Positions 48,965-58,427 of a stretch of DNA of 64,000 nt are shown here, piece by piece. The stretch is from positions 1,766,501-1,830,500 of the forward strand of contig NZ_CP040818.1 in NCBI RefSeq assembly GCF_005887635.2, read 5' to 3'. Each line of letters begins with the position of its first letter. Within the stretch, counting starts at the first letter, position 1. A model generated the notes under the pieces. The model saw nothing but the letters and a program-made list of their open reading frames with translations, made no database searches and had not been told where the DNA came from. The translations under genes and the position numbers were made by a program. This DNA comes from Paroceanicella profunda. Its GTDB lineage: Bacteria; Pseudomonadota; Alphaproteobacteria; Rhodobacterales; Rhodobacteraceae.

Positions 48965-49735
48965 ATGTCGATCTTCTACAGGGGCACCGCGCCGGACGGT
49001 CCCGGACCGCTGGCCAGGCCCGCGACCGTTGCAGAGATGTTCCCGCACGCCGAGGCGCAGGACGATGACCTGCGCCTGCTCAACGAGGAGCTCACGCTCT
49101 GGCAGGGCACGGTGATCCTGCCCGGCGACATCGCGCGCATCGACGTGCCTCCGGGCCAGTATTTCCTCGACGGCACCGACACCGACCGCCTGAACGAGCT
49201 GGTCCAGGGCGAGATCTGGGAGGGCACCCTGGGCAGCCTGTCGCCCACCAGCTACCCGCCGGCCTACGTGGGCGGCTGGAACCTCGACCTGAGCTGGCTG
49301 GAGCGCGGGAACGTCGATCTCACCGCCGCGCGCAAACTGGACCCGGACGCGCTGCTGGCCGCCGAGCATGCCCGGATCAGCGCCGCCGCAGCGACGGGCG
49401 CCGCGGGGGGCGAGCCGGACCACACGCTGCTCGGCTGGGCGATCCTGCCGCGGTTCGACGCCGCGCGCCGGGTGCTGAGCTGGGCCACGGAGAAGATGTG
49501 GTCGGACGAGGACGGGCCGGTCCTGAGCCTCAACATCCACTGGTTCGGCCGGACCGGGAACATCGTGGGCGTGCTGATCGCGGACATGGACCAGATCGAC
49601 GAGGTGACCGAGGCACTGCCCGGCTTCATCGACATGGTGCATTTCGCCGAAGGGTGCCGGCACGAGGATTTCGACCCCGCCCGCGACCGCGCCTGCGACG
49701 TCGGCCCCCGCGCCCTCATCTGCGGCACGGACTGA
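48965..49735 (+). CDS. DUF2167-like protein, apparently shortened
   Basis: This 256-residue protein resembles DUF2167: TVILPGDIARIDVPPGQYFLDGTDTDRLNELVQ, LGWAILPRFDAARRVLSWATEKMW, LSLNIHWFGRTGNIVGVLIADMDQIDEV and FAEGCRHEDFDPARDRACDVGPRALI. Typical members, as remembered, also have an N-terminal signal peptide and C-terminal membrane helices; neither is present here, and the sequence stops inside what would be the region before the helices. The last 15 or so codons are the first unit of a 92-bp tandem array that continues beyond the stop. GGAGG precedes the start. Possibly a truncated or remodelled gene; function unknown. Confidence 0.7.
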   Translation: MSIFYRGTAPDGPGPLARPATVAEMFPHAEAQDDDLRLLNEELTLWQGTVILPGDIARIDVPPGQYFLDGTDTDRLNELVQGEIWEGTLGSLSPTSYPPAYVGGWNLDLSWLERGNVDLTAARKLDPDALLAAEHARISAAAATGAAGGEPDHTLLGWAILPRFDAARRVLSWATEKMWSDEDGPVLSLNIHWFGRTGNIVGVLIADMDQIDEVTEALPGFIDMVHFAEGCRHEDFDPARDRACDVGPRALICGTD

Positions 49736-50028
49736 GCCTCGGGGCAAGGTGCCGCTCGACGGCCGGACCGGGCGGGGACCGCGCCTGCGACGTCTGCCCC
49801 GGTGCCCTGATCTCCGGCACGGACGGGCACCCCCGGGCAAGGCGCCGCTCGATGGCCGAACCGGGTAGGGTCCGCGCCTGCGACGTCTGCCCCCGTGCCC
49901 TGATCCGCGACACAGACTGAACCCCGGGGCAAGGCGCCGCTCGACGGCCGGACCGGGCGGAGGCCGCGCCTGCGATGTCGGCCCGCGTGCCCTCATCCGC
50001 GGCACGGACTGGCACCCCGGGGCAAAGG
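49653..50028. repeat. 92-bp tandem repeat that begins inside a coding gene
   Basis: The block GCCTGCGACGTC...GCCCTGATC...GGCACGGAC recurs with starts at 49691 (inside the DUF2167-like gene, up to its TGA), 49783, 49876 and 49968, a period of 92-93 bp. The intervening half (GGGGCAAGGCGCCGCTCGAC+GGCCGGACCGGGCGG) is shared by copies 2-4 and recognisably related to the coding sequence upstream of copy 1. Copies are roughly 85-90 per cent alike by eye. Confidence 0.9.
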
Positions 50029-50494
50029 CACGGACCGGGCGGCGGGCGGCCCCGCCCTCACCGGCGATTGCACTGACCTGCACCTCCGGCTGAAATGCCC
50101 GGTCCGTGAGGCGCGCCACCCCGTGGCACGGCAGCCCCGGCCCGGCCGTGAGCCCGGGAAGCGCCCCCCGCACCCTGCGCCTTCGTGCGCCCGGTGAAAC
50201 CGGCATAGGCAGGCGCGCCGCCGGTCGGGCGCGGGGGTGGGGCGGTATCTCCGAGGGACCTGCGTTGCCCCGGTCAGGCGGGCACGCCTGATCGTGGCAC
50301 CAGCGGCGGCGCCGGGCGGACACCGCGCGGGCCCTGCCGACGGTTCGGCGCCGGGCACGCGGGGCCGTCTGCCGGTCCCTCTGGCAATCCGCTGTTGGGG
50401 GTTGACCGGCCTCGCCGGCGCGCGCGGGGCTTGCCGGGGCGCCAGCGCGAGGGTTGCCGGCGTCAGTGCCGCCGGCTCCGGGGTGGAGTCAGCG
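50029..50494. other. Intergenic remainder after the 92-bp array
   Basis: The rest of the 759-base convergent gap holds no recognisable gene, RNA or array. It is GC-rich, with a few short palindromic stretches such as GGCGCGCCGCC; open frames are Arg/Pro/Ala-rich and lack ribosome sites. Confidence 0.55.
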
Positions 50495-50845
50495 TCAGGG
50501 CAGCACGAGCAGGAACGTGTCCGATGACCAGCCGCTTTGCAGGTCGCGGGCATGGATGACCACCTCGCGGACACCTTCGGGGATGGCGACGCGGGGCAGG
50601 GAGCGGGTGAAGGGCTGCTCGGTCACATGCGGATGCAACAGCTTGCGGGTGCCCAGCACGGTGCCGTCGCGCAGCCGCACCTCCCATGTGTCGGCGTAAT
50701 GGTCCCAGCCGGTGTCGTCATGGCGCAGGGTCACGTCGATGCGCCAGCCCTGCGGCCCGGGAACGGCGCGGGCATCGACGATCCGCACCTCGCTGGCGCC
50801 CGCCGGGCCGGCCAGCAGGGCCAGGGCAACCGCCGCGAGGCGCAT
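50495..50845 (-). CDS. Small exported conserved protein
   Basis: A 116-residue reading starting MRLAAVALALLAGPAGASEV, a compact signal peptide, then VRIVDARAVPGPQGWRIDVTLRHDDTGWDHYADTWEVRLRDGTVLGTRKLLHPHVTEQPFTRSL and ending WSSDTFLLVLP. I remember similar conserved hypothetical periplasmic proteins with the DTGWDHYAD and LLHPHVxEQPFTRS motifs but no function. The start is uncertain: ATGs at 50887 and 50923 are in frame, and only the latter has a weak GGGGA ribosome site. A 14-bp palindrome (TCGCATGCATGCGA, 50882-50895) overlaps the candidate starts. Divergent from asd. Confidence 0.7.
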   Translation of the reverse strand: MRLAAVALALLAGPAGASEVRIVDARAVPGPQGWRIDVTLRHDDTGWDHYADTWEVRLRDGTVLGTRKLLHPHVTEQPFTRSLPRVAIPEGVREVVIHARDLQSGWSSDTFLLVLP

Positions 50846-50987
50846 CGCGGCGGCGGAGGGCAGGGCGTGGGGCCGGCAGTTTCGCATGCATGCGAGAATA
50901 TCGCATCCCGGCCCGATTGGCATTCACAATTCCCCGCGCATGCGGTAGGGAACGCCGTTCGCAATACCCAGCCAGGAGTAAGAGGAG

Positions 50988-52010
50988 ATGGGTTACAAGG
51001 TCGTCGTCGCGGGTGCCACGGGCAATGTGGGCCGCGAAATGCTGAACATCCTCGCCGAGCGGGAATTCCCCGTCGACGAGATCGCCGCGCTTGCCTCGCG
51101 CAAGTCGCTCGGCACGGAGTGCAGCTTTGGTGACCGAACTCTCAAGACCCAGGACCTCGACACGTTCGATTTCACCGGCTGGGACATGGCGCTCTTCGCC
51201 ATCGGCTCCGACGCGACGAAGAAATACGCGCCGAAGGCCGCCGCCGCGGGCTGCGTGGTGATCGACAATTCGTCGCTCTACCGCTACGACCCCGACGTGC
51301 CGCTGATCGTGCCCGAGGTGAACCCGGACGCGATCGAGGGCTACGCGAAGAAGAACATCATCGCCAACCCCAACTGCTCCACGGCGCAGATGGTGGTGGT
51401 GCTGAAGCCGCTGCATGACCGCGCGAAGATCAGGCGCGTCGTCGTCTCCACCTACCAGTCGGTCTCCGGCTCGGGCAAGGAGGCGATGGACGAGCTGTGG
51501 CTGCAGACCAAGGGCATGTACGTGCCCGGCCAGGAAGTGGCGCCGAAAGTCTATCCCAAGCAGATCGCCTTCAACGTGATTCCCCATATCGACGTCTTCA
51601 TGGAAGACGGCACGACCAAGGAAGAGTGGAAGATGGTCGCCGAGACCAAGAAGATCGTCGACAAGGCGATCAAGGTCACGGCCACCTGCGTGCGCGTTCC
51701 GGTGTTCGTGGGCCATTCCGAGTCGATCAACATCGAGTTCGAGGACTTCCTCGACGAGGACGAGGCCCGTGACATCCTGCGCGAGGCCCCGGGCTGCATG
51801 GTGATCGACAAGCGCGAGGACGGCGGCTACATCACCCCCGTCGAATGCGTGGGCGACTATGCCACCTACATCAGCCGCATCCGCCAGGACGGCACGATCG
51901 AGAACGGCCTGAACATGTGGGTCGTCTCCGACAACCTGCGCAAGGGCGCCGCCCTGAACGCGGTGCAGATCGCCGAACTGCTCGGCCGCCGCTGCCTGAA
52001 GAAGGGCTGA
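50988..52010 (+). CDS. asd: Aspartate-semialdehyde dehydrogenase
   Basis: This 340-residue enzyme makes aspartate semialdehyde, the branch-point for lysine/diaminopimelate, threonine and methionine. MGYKVVVAGATGNVGREML binds NADP, ASRKSLGTE follows, and the active-site Cys130 lies in NPNCSTAQMVV. The acid/base His and substrate residues are in VPVFVGHSESINIEFE. A doubled AGGAG-like site (AGGAGTAAGAGGAG) precedes the ATG. Its position after the leu genes is common in Rhodobacterales. Confidence 0.97.
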   Translation: MGYKVVVAGATGNVGREMLNILAEREFPVDEIAALASRKSLGTECSFGDRTLKTQDLDTFDFTGWDMALFAIGSDATKKYAPKAAAAGCVVIDNSSLYRYDPDVPLIVPEVNPDAIEGYAKKNIIANPNCSTAQMVVVLKPLHDRAKIRRVVVSTYQSVSGSGKEAMDELWLQTKGMYVPGQEVAPKVYPKQIAFNVIPHIDVFMEDGTTKEEWKMVAETKKIVDKAIKVTATCVRVPVFVGHSESINIEFEDFLDEDEARDILREAPGCMVIDKREDGGYITPVECVGDYATYISRIRQDGTIENGLNMWVVSDNLRKGAALNAVQIAELLGRRCLKKG

Positions 52011-52375
52011 AGCCCACCGGCCGGGGCCCCGCCCCGGCCATTTCCCGCCCCCCTTGACGCTCCGCCCCGGCGATGTCCGCTTCCCCGAGGCCCGGCCAGA
52101 CCATTTCCCGGTGCCGGAGCCTTGCTGGCGGATAACCCTCACCGGGGCCATCGCGGCGGGTTTTTCCGGTCCTCGGAGCCTCCCTCCGGCCCCTGATGGC
52201 CCGCCTTCCGGCCAGGCCCGTTGTCCCCGGCATTTCCGCTCCCGGCTGGTCAGGCGCGCCCGGAGCCGCGCCGCGATCCCCGCTGCCGCGCTGGGGCCGC
52301 ATCGCGGAGGCTCCCCCTTGCCGGGGCGCCGCTCCCGGGGCTACCCTCGCGCGCCCGCCGCAGGAGATGCCCCAG
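52011..52375. other. Intergenic stretch between asd and the esterase gene
   Basis: In these 365 bases I see no gene, terminator with T tract, or tandem array. An in-frame upstream extension of the next gene (from 52196) is Pro/Arg/Ala-rich and has no family similarity. The GGAG at 52363-52366 is the ribosome site of the next gene. Confidence 0.55.
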
Positions 52376-53368
52376 ATGCCCCACCTCACCGAGACGCCGG
52401 ACCTGACCACGCTCCCCGGCGCGCCGGATTATTCCGTGCTCCTCGATGCCGAGATCCGCGCCTTCATCGCGCGCACCGGCTCCTTCTACCCCCCGGACAC
52501 CGCCGGCTTCACCGCGCCCGAGCAGCGCCGGGTGTATGACCGCATGGCGGAGGCCTTCCACGCCGGCCGGCCGGAGGGGGTGGCCGTCGCGGAGCGGGTG
52601 ATCGTCTCCGGCGACACGGAGATCCCGGTGCGGCGCTACACGCCGCGCGGCACGCCCGGGGCGCAGGTGGTCTATTATCACGGCGGGGGGGTCGTGGTCG
52701 GCGGGCTGGAAAGCCATGACGACGTCTGCGCCGAGATCGCCGCGCGCACCGGCTTCATCGTCACCTCGGTGGACTATCGTCTCGCGCCGGAGCACCGCCA
52801 CCCGGCCGCCTTCGAGGACGCGCTGGCCGCCTTTCGCGCCGTGGCCGGGCAGAGCGAGGTGCCCGTGCTCCTGTGCGGCGACAGCGCCGGCGGAAACCTT
52901 GCCGCCGCCACCGCCCATGCCACCCGGGAGGACCAGCGCCGCCCGGCGGGGCAGGTGCTGATCTATCCCGGGCTGGGCGGGGACATGTCGCGCGGATCGT
53001 ACCGGACCCATGCGCATGCGCCGATGCTCACCCTCGCGGACCTGTACGCCTACCGCGACATCCGCGGCGCCGCTGCCGACCCCGGCGCGCCGGACCCCAC
53101 GCTGGCGCCGCTTTCGGACACGGATTTCACCGGCCTGCCGCCCACGCTGGCGCTCGGCGCGGAATGCGACCCGCTCTGCGACGATTGCGCGGCCTATGCC
53201 GCGGCCATCCGCGCCGCCGGGGGGCAGGCGCAGGCGCATGTGGAGAAGGGGCTGGTACACGGCCACCTGCGCGCGCGCCACGTCTCCGCCCGGGCGGGGG
53301 AGAGCTTCTCGCGGGTGATTGCCGGGCTGACGAGCCTTGCCGCAGGCGGGCTGCCCCCGGCGGGCTGA
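52376..53368 (+). CDS. Alpha/beta hydrolase, HSL (bacterial hormone-sensitive lipase) family
   Basis: This 330-residue esterase has the HSL oxyanion motif YYHGGGVVVGGLESHD (about residues 100-114), SVDYRLAPEHRHPAAFEDA, and the nucleophile elbow LLCGDSAGGNLAAA. The catalytic Asp and His are in GAECDPLCDDCAAYA and KGLVHGHLRA. The start at 52376 is set by GGAG 9 bases upstream; the ATG at 52367 touches that site and is unlikely. It hydrolyses short-chain esters or related acyl compounds. It converges on the second peptide-type ABC operon with a gap of only 55 bases. Confidence 0.88.
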   Translation: MPHLTETPDLTTLPGAPDYSVLLDAEIRAFIARTGSFYPPDTAGFTAPEQRRVYDRMAEAFHAGRPEGVAVAERVIVSGDTEIPVRRYTPRGTPGAQVVYYHGGGVVVGGLESHDDVCAEIAARTGFIVTSVDYRLAPEHRHPAAFEDALAAFRAVAGQSEVPVLLCGDSAGGNLAAATAHATREDQRRPAGQVLIYPGLGGDMSRGSYRTHAHAPMLTLADLYAYRDIRGAAADPGAPDPTLAPLSDTDFTGLPPTLALGAECDPLCDDCAAYAAAIRAAGGQAQAHVEKGLVHGHLRARHVSARAGESFSRVIAGLTSLAAGGLPPAG

Positions 53369-53423
53369 GCGGCGTCCGCGCGCTCCGGCGCCCCGCCCCG
53401 GAGGGGAGGCGCCGGGCGTGGGA

Positions 53424-55058
53424 TCAGTTGCCCGAACTCGCCATGCGGCGGCGGCTGATGGCCTCCTCCAGCCAGCCCAGGTGCATCTCCGGCACGGAGG
53501 AGAGCAGCAGCTCCGTGTAGGCGTCGAAGGGCGGTGCGAGCACCGTGCTCTTCGGGCCGTAGCGCACCAGCTCGCCGCGATACATCACCGCGATCTGGTC
53601 GGCGATGGCGCGCACGGTGGCGAGGTCATGCGTGATGAACAGGTAGGCCACCTGCTCCTTCGCCTGCAGGTTCAGCAACAGCTTCAGGATGCCGTCGGCC
53701 ACCAGCGGGTCGAGCGCGCTGGTCACCTCGTCGCAGATGATGAGCTTGGGTTTCGCCGCCAGCGCGCGGGCGATGCACACGCGCTGCTTCTGCCCGCCGG
53801 AAAGCTCGGCCGGGTAGCGGTCGATGAAGCCCTCGCCCATCTCGATCTGCTCCAGCAGCTCGCGGATGCGGGCCTCCTTCGCCTTGCCGCGCAGGCCGAA
53901 GTAGAACTCCAGTGGCCGTCCGATGATGGTGCGCACCGTCTGGCGCGGGTTCATCGCCGTGTCGGCCATCTGGTAGATCATCTGCAGCTCGCGCAGGTCA
54001 TCGCGCGTGCGCTGGGGCAGGGCGGGGCTCAGCGTGCGGCCCTCGAAGCGGATCTCGCCTTCCGAGGGCGGCAGCAGCCCGGTGATCACCCGCGCGAGGG
54101 TGGACTTGCCGGAGCCGCTCTCGCCCACCACCGCCAGCGTGTGGCCCGGCTCGATCGACACGCTCACGTTCCTGAGCACCTTCACCGCGCCCGCGTAGGC
54201 CGCGGTGATGCCGGTCACCTCCAGCACGGGCGTGCCGGCGGGCGCCTTTTCCTCATGCTCGATGGAGCGCACGGAGACCAGGGCCTGCGTGTACGCCTCC
54301 CGCGGGGCGTTGATGATCTGGTCCGTGGTGCCGTGTTCGACCATCTCTCCCTGGCGCAGCACCATGATCTCGTCGGAGACCTGGGCGACCACGGCAAGGT
54401 CATGGGTGATGTAGAGCGCGGCCACCCCGGTGTCGCGGATCGCCTCCTTGATGGCGGCGAGCACGTCGATCTGGGTGGTGACGTCGAGCGCGGTGGTCGG
54501 CTCGTCGAACACGATGAGGTCCGGCTGCGGGCAGAGCGCCATCGCCGTCATCGCGCGCTGGAGCTGGCCGCCGGAGACCTGATGCGGGAAGCGGTTGCCG
54601 AAGGTCTCCGGGTTCGGCAGGCCCAGCTTGGCGAACAGCGCCTTCGCTCGGGCCTCCGCCTCCTCGCGGGAGGCGAGTTTGTGGCGCAGGGTGGTCTCGA
54701 TCACCTGTTCCATCAGCCGCTGCGCCGGGTTGAACGCGGCGGCGGCGGATTGCGCCACGTAGGAGACCTCGCGGCCCCGGATGCTGCGCAGCCCGCCGGG
54801 CCCGGCCTTCAGGATGTCGCGCCCGTTCAGGAACACCTCGCCGCCGGTGATGCGCACCCCGCCGCGGCCGTAGCCGAGCGGGGAGAGCCCGATGGTGGAT
54901 TTGCCCGCCCCGGATTCGCCGATCAGCCCCAGCACCTTGCCCTTTTCGAGCGTGAGCGAGACGCCGTGGACGATGGTGATGTCGCGCGGCTCCTCCCCCG
55001 GGGGGGTGACGGTGGCGCCGATCTTCAGGTTGCGGATGTCGAGGAGCATGTCAGCCAC
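53424..55058 (-). CDS. Fused double-ATPase of a peptide-type ABC transporter
   Basis: This 544-residue protein contains two complete ATPase modules in one chain, as in GsiA and YejF: DppD-like N-half (Walker A GESGAGKS about residue 47, signature VSGGQLQRAMTAMAL, Walker [13 protein letters not shown]) and DppF-like C-half (Walker A GESGSGKS, signature LSGGQKQRVCIARAL, Walker B LIICDEVTSALD). The C-half Walker B has Glu-Val where most have Glu-Pro. It starts at 55058, overlapping the permease stop by 8 bases, and is the last gene of the minus-strand operon. It powers uptake through the two upstream permeases. Confidence 0.94.
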   Translation of the reverse strand: MADMLLDIRNLKIGATVTPPGEEPRDITIVHGVSLTLEKGKVLGLIGESGAGKSTIGLSPLGYGRGGVRITGGEVFLNGRDILKAGPGGLRSIRGREVSYVAQSAAAAFNPAQRLMEQVIETTLRHKLASREEAEARAKALFAKLGLPNPETFGNRFPHQVSGGQLQRAMTAMALCPQPDLIVFDEPTTALDVTTQIDVLAAIKEAIRDTGVAALYITHDLAVVAQVSDEIMVLRQGEMVEHGTTDQIINAPREAYTQALVSVRSIEHEEKAPAGTPVLEVTGITAAYAGAVKVLRNVSVSIEPGHTLAVVGESGSGKSTLARVITGLLPPSEGEIRFEGRTLSPALPQRTRDDLRELQMIYQMADTAMNPRQTVRTIIGRPLEFYFGLRGKAKEARIRELLEQIEMGEGFIDRYPAELSGGQKQRVCIARALAAKPKLIICDEVTSALDPLVADGILKLLLNLQAKEQVAYLFITHDLATVRAIADQIAVMYRGELVRYGPKSTVLAPPFDAYTELLLSSVPEMHLGWLEEAISRRRMASSGN

Positions 55059-55875
55059 TGCGGCCTCCCTTGAGATCGGTGGTGCGGTTCAGGACCCAGT
55101 CGGCGACGAGGTTCACCGAGATGGCGAGCACGGCGATGGCCGCGGCCGGGTAGAGCCCGGCGCCGATGCCGAACACGATGCCGTCCTTGTTCTCGCGCAC
55201 CATGCCGCCCCAGTCCGCCGCCGGCGGCTGGACGCCGAGGCCGAGGAAGGAGAGCGAGGAGAGGAACAGCACCGCGAAGATGAAGCGCAGGCCGAACTCC
55301 GCCACCAGCGGCGAGAGCGCGTTGGGCAGGATCTCGCGGAAGATGATCCAGGCCGTGCGCTCGCCGCGCAGCCGGGCGGCCTCCACGAAATCCATCACCC
55401 CGATGTCCACCGCCACCGCGCGGGCGAGGCGGAAGACCCGGGTGGATTCCACCAGCCCCATCACCAGCACCAGCGTGAGCACGTCCGCCTCCACGACCGA
55501 GAGCACCACCAGCGCGAGGATGAGCGAGGGGATCGCCATCACCAGGTCGACGAGGCGCGAGAGCACCTGGTCCAGCCAGCCCCCGGCCACGGCGGCCAGG
55601 AAGCCAAGCACCGCGCCGGAGACGAAGGCCAGCGCCGAGGCGAGGGCGGCGATGAGCATCGTGGTGCGCGCGCCGTAGATCATCCGGCTCAGCAGGTCGC
55701 GGCCCAGGTTGTCGCCCCCCAGCCAGTAGTCGGAGGAGGAGGGGGCCCAGACATCCGTGACCGTCTGGTTCAGCCCGTAGGGCGCGATCCAGGGCGCGAA
55801 CACCGCCACGAAGACGAAGGCGAAGGTGAGCACCAGGCCGATCCAGGCGCTTGTCGGGATACGGCGCCAACTCAT
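55051..55875 (-). CDS. Peptide-type ABC transporter permease (DppC-like)
   Basis: This 274-residue permease. LGGDNLGRDLLSRMIYGARTTMLIA is the DppC signature, and EAARLRGERTAWIIFREILPNALSPLV is the EAA loop. About six membrane helices are visible. Its start overlaps the stop of the DppB-like gene in an ATGA arrangement, and its stop overlaps the fused ATPase start. It belongs to the same operon as the downstream ATPase and upstream binding protein. Confidence 0.94.
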   Translation of the reverse strand: MSWRRIPTSAWIGLVLTFAFVFVAVFAPWIAPYGLNQTVTDVWAPSSSDYWLGGDNLGRDLLSRMIYGARTTMLIAALASALAFVSGAVLGFLAAVAGGWLDQVLSRLVDLVMAIPSLILALVVLSVVEADVLTLVLVMGLVESTRVFRLARAVAVDIGVMDFVEAARLRGERTAWIIFREILPNALSPLVAEFGLRFIFAVLFLSSLSFLGLGVQPPAADWGGMVRENKDGIVFGIGAGLYPAAAIAVLAISVNLVADWVLNRTTDLKGGRSG

Positions 55876-56828
55876 TTCGGGTGCCTCAGTCTGGGGTTGG
55901 AGATGATCGCGACCACGTCGGCCACCATGTTGAGCAGGATGTAGACGGCGGCGAAGATCAGCCCGCAGGCCTGCACCACCGGCACGTCGCGCTTGGACAC
56001 GTGGTCCACCAGGTACTGCCCCATGCCGGGATAGACGAAGATCACCTCCACCACCACGACACCCACGACGAGATAGGCGAGGTTGATCATCACCACGTTC
56101 ACGATGGGCGCGATGGCGTTCGGGAAGGCGTGCTTGCGGATGATGGTGAAGGCGCGCAGGCCCTTCAGCTCCGCGGTCTCGATATAGGCGGACTGCATCA
56201 CGTTGAGGATGGCGGCGCGGGTCATGCGCATCATGTGCGCCAGCACCACCAGCGTGAGGGTGAGCGCGGGCATGGCCACGGTTTCCAGCCGGTCGAGGAA
56301 GCTCATCGAATCGTAGACCGTGGCGACCGAGGGCAGCCAGCGCAGCTGCACGCCGACGAAGAAGATCAGCACGTAGCCGATGAAGAACTCCGGCAGCGAG
56401 ATCGAGGCGAGCGAGAGCCCGGAGATCAGCTTGTCCGGCCAGCGCCCGCGGTAGCGCACGGAGACGAGCCCCAGCAGGATGGCCAGCGGCACGGCGATCA
56501 CCGCCGCGACGCCGGCGAGGAACAGCGTGTTGCCCAGCCGCTTGCCCAGCGAGGTGGCGATGTCCTGCCCGTTGGAGAGCGCGGTGCCGAGATCGCCGTG
56601 CAGCATGCCGCCCAGCCAGGCGAAGTAGCGCGTGACCGCGGGTTGATCGAGCCCCAGCTCGGCGCGCTTGTTCGCCAGCGCCTCGGGGGTGGCAGACTGG
56701 CCCAGGATTGCCTGGGCCACGTCACCGGGGAGGATCTGGGTGGCGGCGAAAATCATCACCGACACCGCCAGAAGGAGAAGGAGCCCCATCGCGACGCGCT
56801 GGAGCACCAGTCTCAGAAGAAGGCCCAT
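55872..56828 (-). CDS. Peptide-type ABC transporter permease (DppB-like)
   Basis: This 318-residue permease. The N-terminal LLLLLAVSVMIFAATQILPGDVAQAILGQ with PGD is DppB-typical; the EAA loop is IETAELKGLRAFTIIRKHAFPNAIAPIV. It follows the binding-protein gene by 9 bases and overlaps the DppC-like gene by 4. It forms the second half of the membrane pore. Confidence 0.94.
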   Translation of the reverse strand: MGLLLRLVLQRVAMGLLLLLAVSVMIFAATQILPGDVAQAILGQSATPEALANKRAELGLDQPAVTRYFAWLGGMLHGDLGTALSNGQDIATSLGKRLGNTLFLAGVAAVIAVPLAILLGLVSVRYRGRWPDKLISGLSLASISLPEFFIGYVLIFFVGVQLRWLPSVATVYDSMSFLDRLETVAMPALTLTLVVLAHMMRMTRAAILNVMQSAYIETAELKGLRAFTIIRKHAFPNAIAPIVNVVMINLAYLVVGVVVVEVIFVYPGMGQYLVDHVSKRDVPVVQACGLIFAAVYILLNMVADVVAIISNPRLRHPK

Positions 56829-56837
56829 GCCCCCGCC

Positions 56838-58427
56838 TCAGCCCATGAGCCAGGTCTTGGACAGGGCGTAGCCGTTCATCATGGTCTGGGCGCCGTCTTC
56901 TTCCCAGCCGCCGATCCTGTCGGACACCGCCTCGATCCAGTCGTTGAACATCGGCAGGATAAGCCCGCCCTCGTTGCGCACCATGAGGGCCGCATCGTGG
57001 TACATGCTCTTGCGCTTCGCCTCGTCCAGCTCGGCCTTGGCCTTGGTGATGAGCGCGTCGAACTCCGGGCGCTTGAAGCGGGTGTCGTTCCAGTCCGCAG
57101 AGGAGATGTAGGCGGTGGAGTACATCTGGTCCTGCACCGGGCGGCCGCCCCAGTAGGAGGCGCAGAAGGGCTGCTTGTTCCACACTTCGGACCAGTAGCC
57201 GTCACCCGGCTCGCGCTTCACGTCGATGGTGATGCCGGCCGCCGAGGCGTGTTGCTGGAAGAGCTGCGCCGCATCCACCGCGCCGGGGAAGGCCACGTCG
57301 GAGGTCTGCAGCACGATCGGGCCGGAATGGCCGGACTTCTTGTAGTAATGCGCCGCTTCCTCGGGGTCGTAGGCGCGCTGCTCGATGTCGGCGGGGAACA
57401 GCGGATAGGCGGAGTTGATCGGGAAGTCGTTGCCCACCGTGCCGTAGCCGCGCAGGATCTTGTCGACCATGTCCTCGCGGTTGATGGCGAGCTTGAGGGC
57501 CATGCGCAGGTCGTTGTTGTCGAAGGGCGCGGTGTCGCAATGCATGATGAACACGTAATGGCCGCGGCCGGCGGTGTTCTTCACGGTCACGCCCGGTACG
57601 CGCTTGATCAGGTCGACGATCTTCGGCTCGACGTTGTTGATCATGTGCACCTGGCCGGACTGCAGGGCCGCGGTGCGGGCGGTGGCGTCGTTGATCACGG
57701 TGATTTCCACCTGGTCGGCGAAGCCGCGGTTGCCCGCATCCCAGAAGTTCGCGAACTTCTCGGCGCCGTGGCGCACGCCGGGCTCGTTCACCGTCACCTT
57801 GTAGGCGCCGGCGGAGATGCCGGCGTCCGGCGCATCCTTGCCGCCGCCCGGCTGGATGATGAGGTGGTAATCGGCCAGCAGGTAGGGCAGGTCGGCGTTG
57901 GCCTCCTTGAGGGAGATCACCAGTTCCTTGCCGTTCACCTGCATGGTGTCGATGCCGCGCATGATGCCCAGGGCGCCGGACTCCGACTTCTCGTTGGAGT
58001 GGCGGTCGAGCGTGTCGAACACGTCCTGGGCGGTCACGGTCTTGCCGTTGTGGAATTCCACGCCGTCGCGGATCTTGAAGGTCCAGGTCTTCGCGTCGGA
58101 GGAGGCGCCCCATTCCTCGGCGATGCGCGGCTCCAGCGCGCCGGTGGGCCCGACCTCGACGATCTTCTCGCCCCAGGTCTGGCCGAAGACGAAGGGAACC
58201 TGGCTCAGGAAGGTGGCGGGGTCCAGGCTGTTGGTGCTCTCGCCGCCCACCATGCCGGCCTTGATCAGGCCGCCCGTCACCGGGTCGGCCGCCCGGGCCA
58301 CGGAGGCCAGCAGCGTGCCGGCAGAGGAGGCCGTGAGCCCGAGCGCTGCGGCGCGGCCCATGAAGTGCCGGCGGCTCACACCGCCGCGGACAACCTGCCG
58401 GCCGAGATGTTCGAGTTCGTTGGTCAT
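56838..58427 (-). CDS. Peptide-type ABC transporter substrate-binding protein with Tat-like signal
   Basis: This 529-residue SBP_bac_5 protein. The start at 58427 (MTNELEHLGRQVVRGGVSRRHFMGRAAALGL) puts a twin-arginine-like motif SRRHFMG about 20 residues from the start before a hydrophobic run and ASVARA cleavage region, so export may use the Tat path. The mature part has GTLLASVARAADPVTG, LEPRIAEEWGASSDAKTWTFKIRDGVEFHNGKTVTAQDV, the family 5 motif. An extension to 58535 lies upstream of the natural start and was rejected. It is the first gene of the transporter operon; a palindromic element shared with the smoE region lies 114-142 bases upstream. Confidence 0.94.
   Translation of the reverse strand: MTNELEHLGRQVVRGGVSRRHFMGRAAALGLTASSAGTLLASVARAADPVTGGLIKAGMVGGESTNSLDPATFLSQVPFVFGQTWGEKIVEVGPTGALEPRIAEEWGASSDAKTWTFKIRDGVEFHNGKTVTAQDVFDTLDRHSNEKSESGALGIMRGIDTMQVNGKELVISLKEANADLPYLLADYHLIIQPGGGKDAPDAGISAGAYKVTVNEPGVRHGAEKFANFWDAGNRGFADQVEITVINDATARTAALQSGQVHMINNVEPKIVDLIKRVPGVTVKNTAGRGHYVFIMHCDTAPFDNNDLRMALKLAINREDMVDKILRGYGTVGNDFPINSAYPLFPADIEQRAYDPEEAAHYYKKSGHSGPIVLQTSDVAFPGAVDAAQLFQQHASAAGITIDVKREPGDGYWSEVWNKQPFCASYWGGRPVQDQMYSTAYISSADWNDTRFKRPEFDALITKAKAELDEAKRKSMYHDAALMVRNEGGLILPMFNDWIEAVSDRIGGWEEDGAQTMMNGYALSKTWLMG

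Noticed and set aside
45833..50323. A 1496-residue open frame antisense to leuD, leuB and neighbours
   Set aside because: It spans five well-supported genes on the other strand, has low-complexity composition and no ribosome site.
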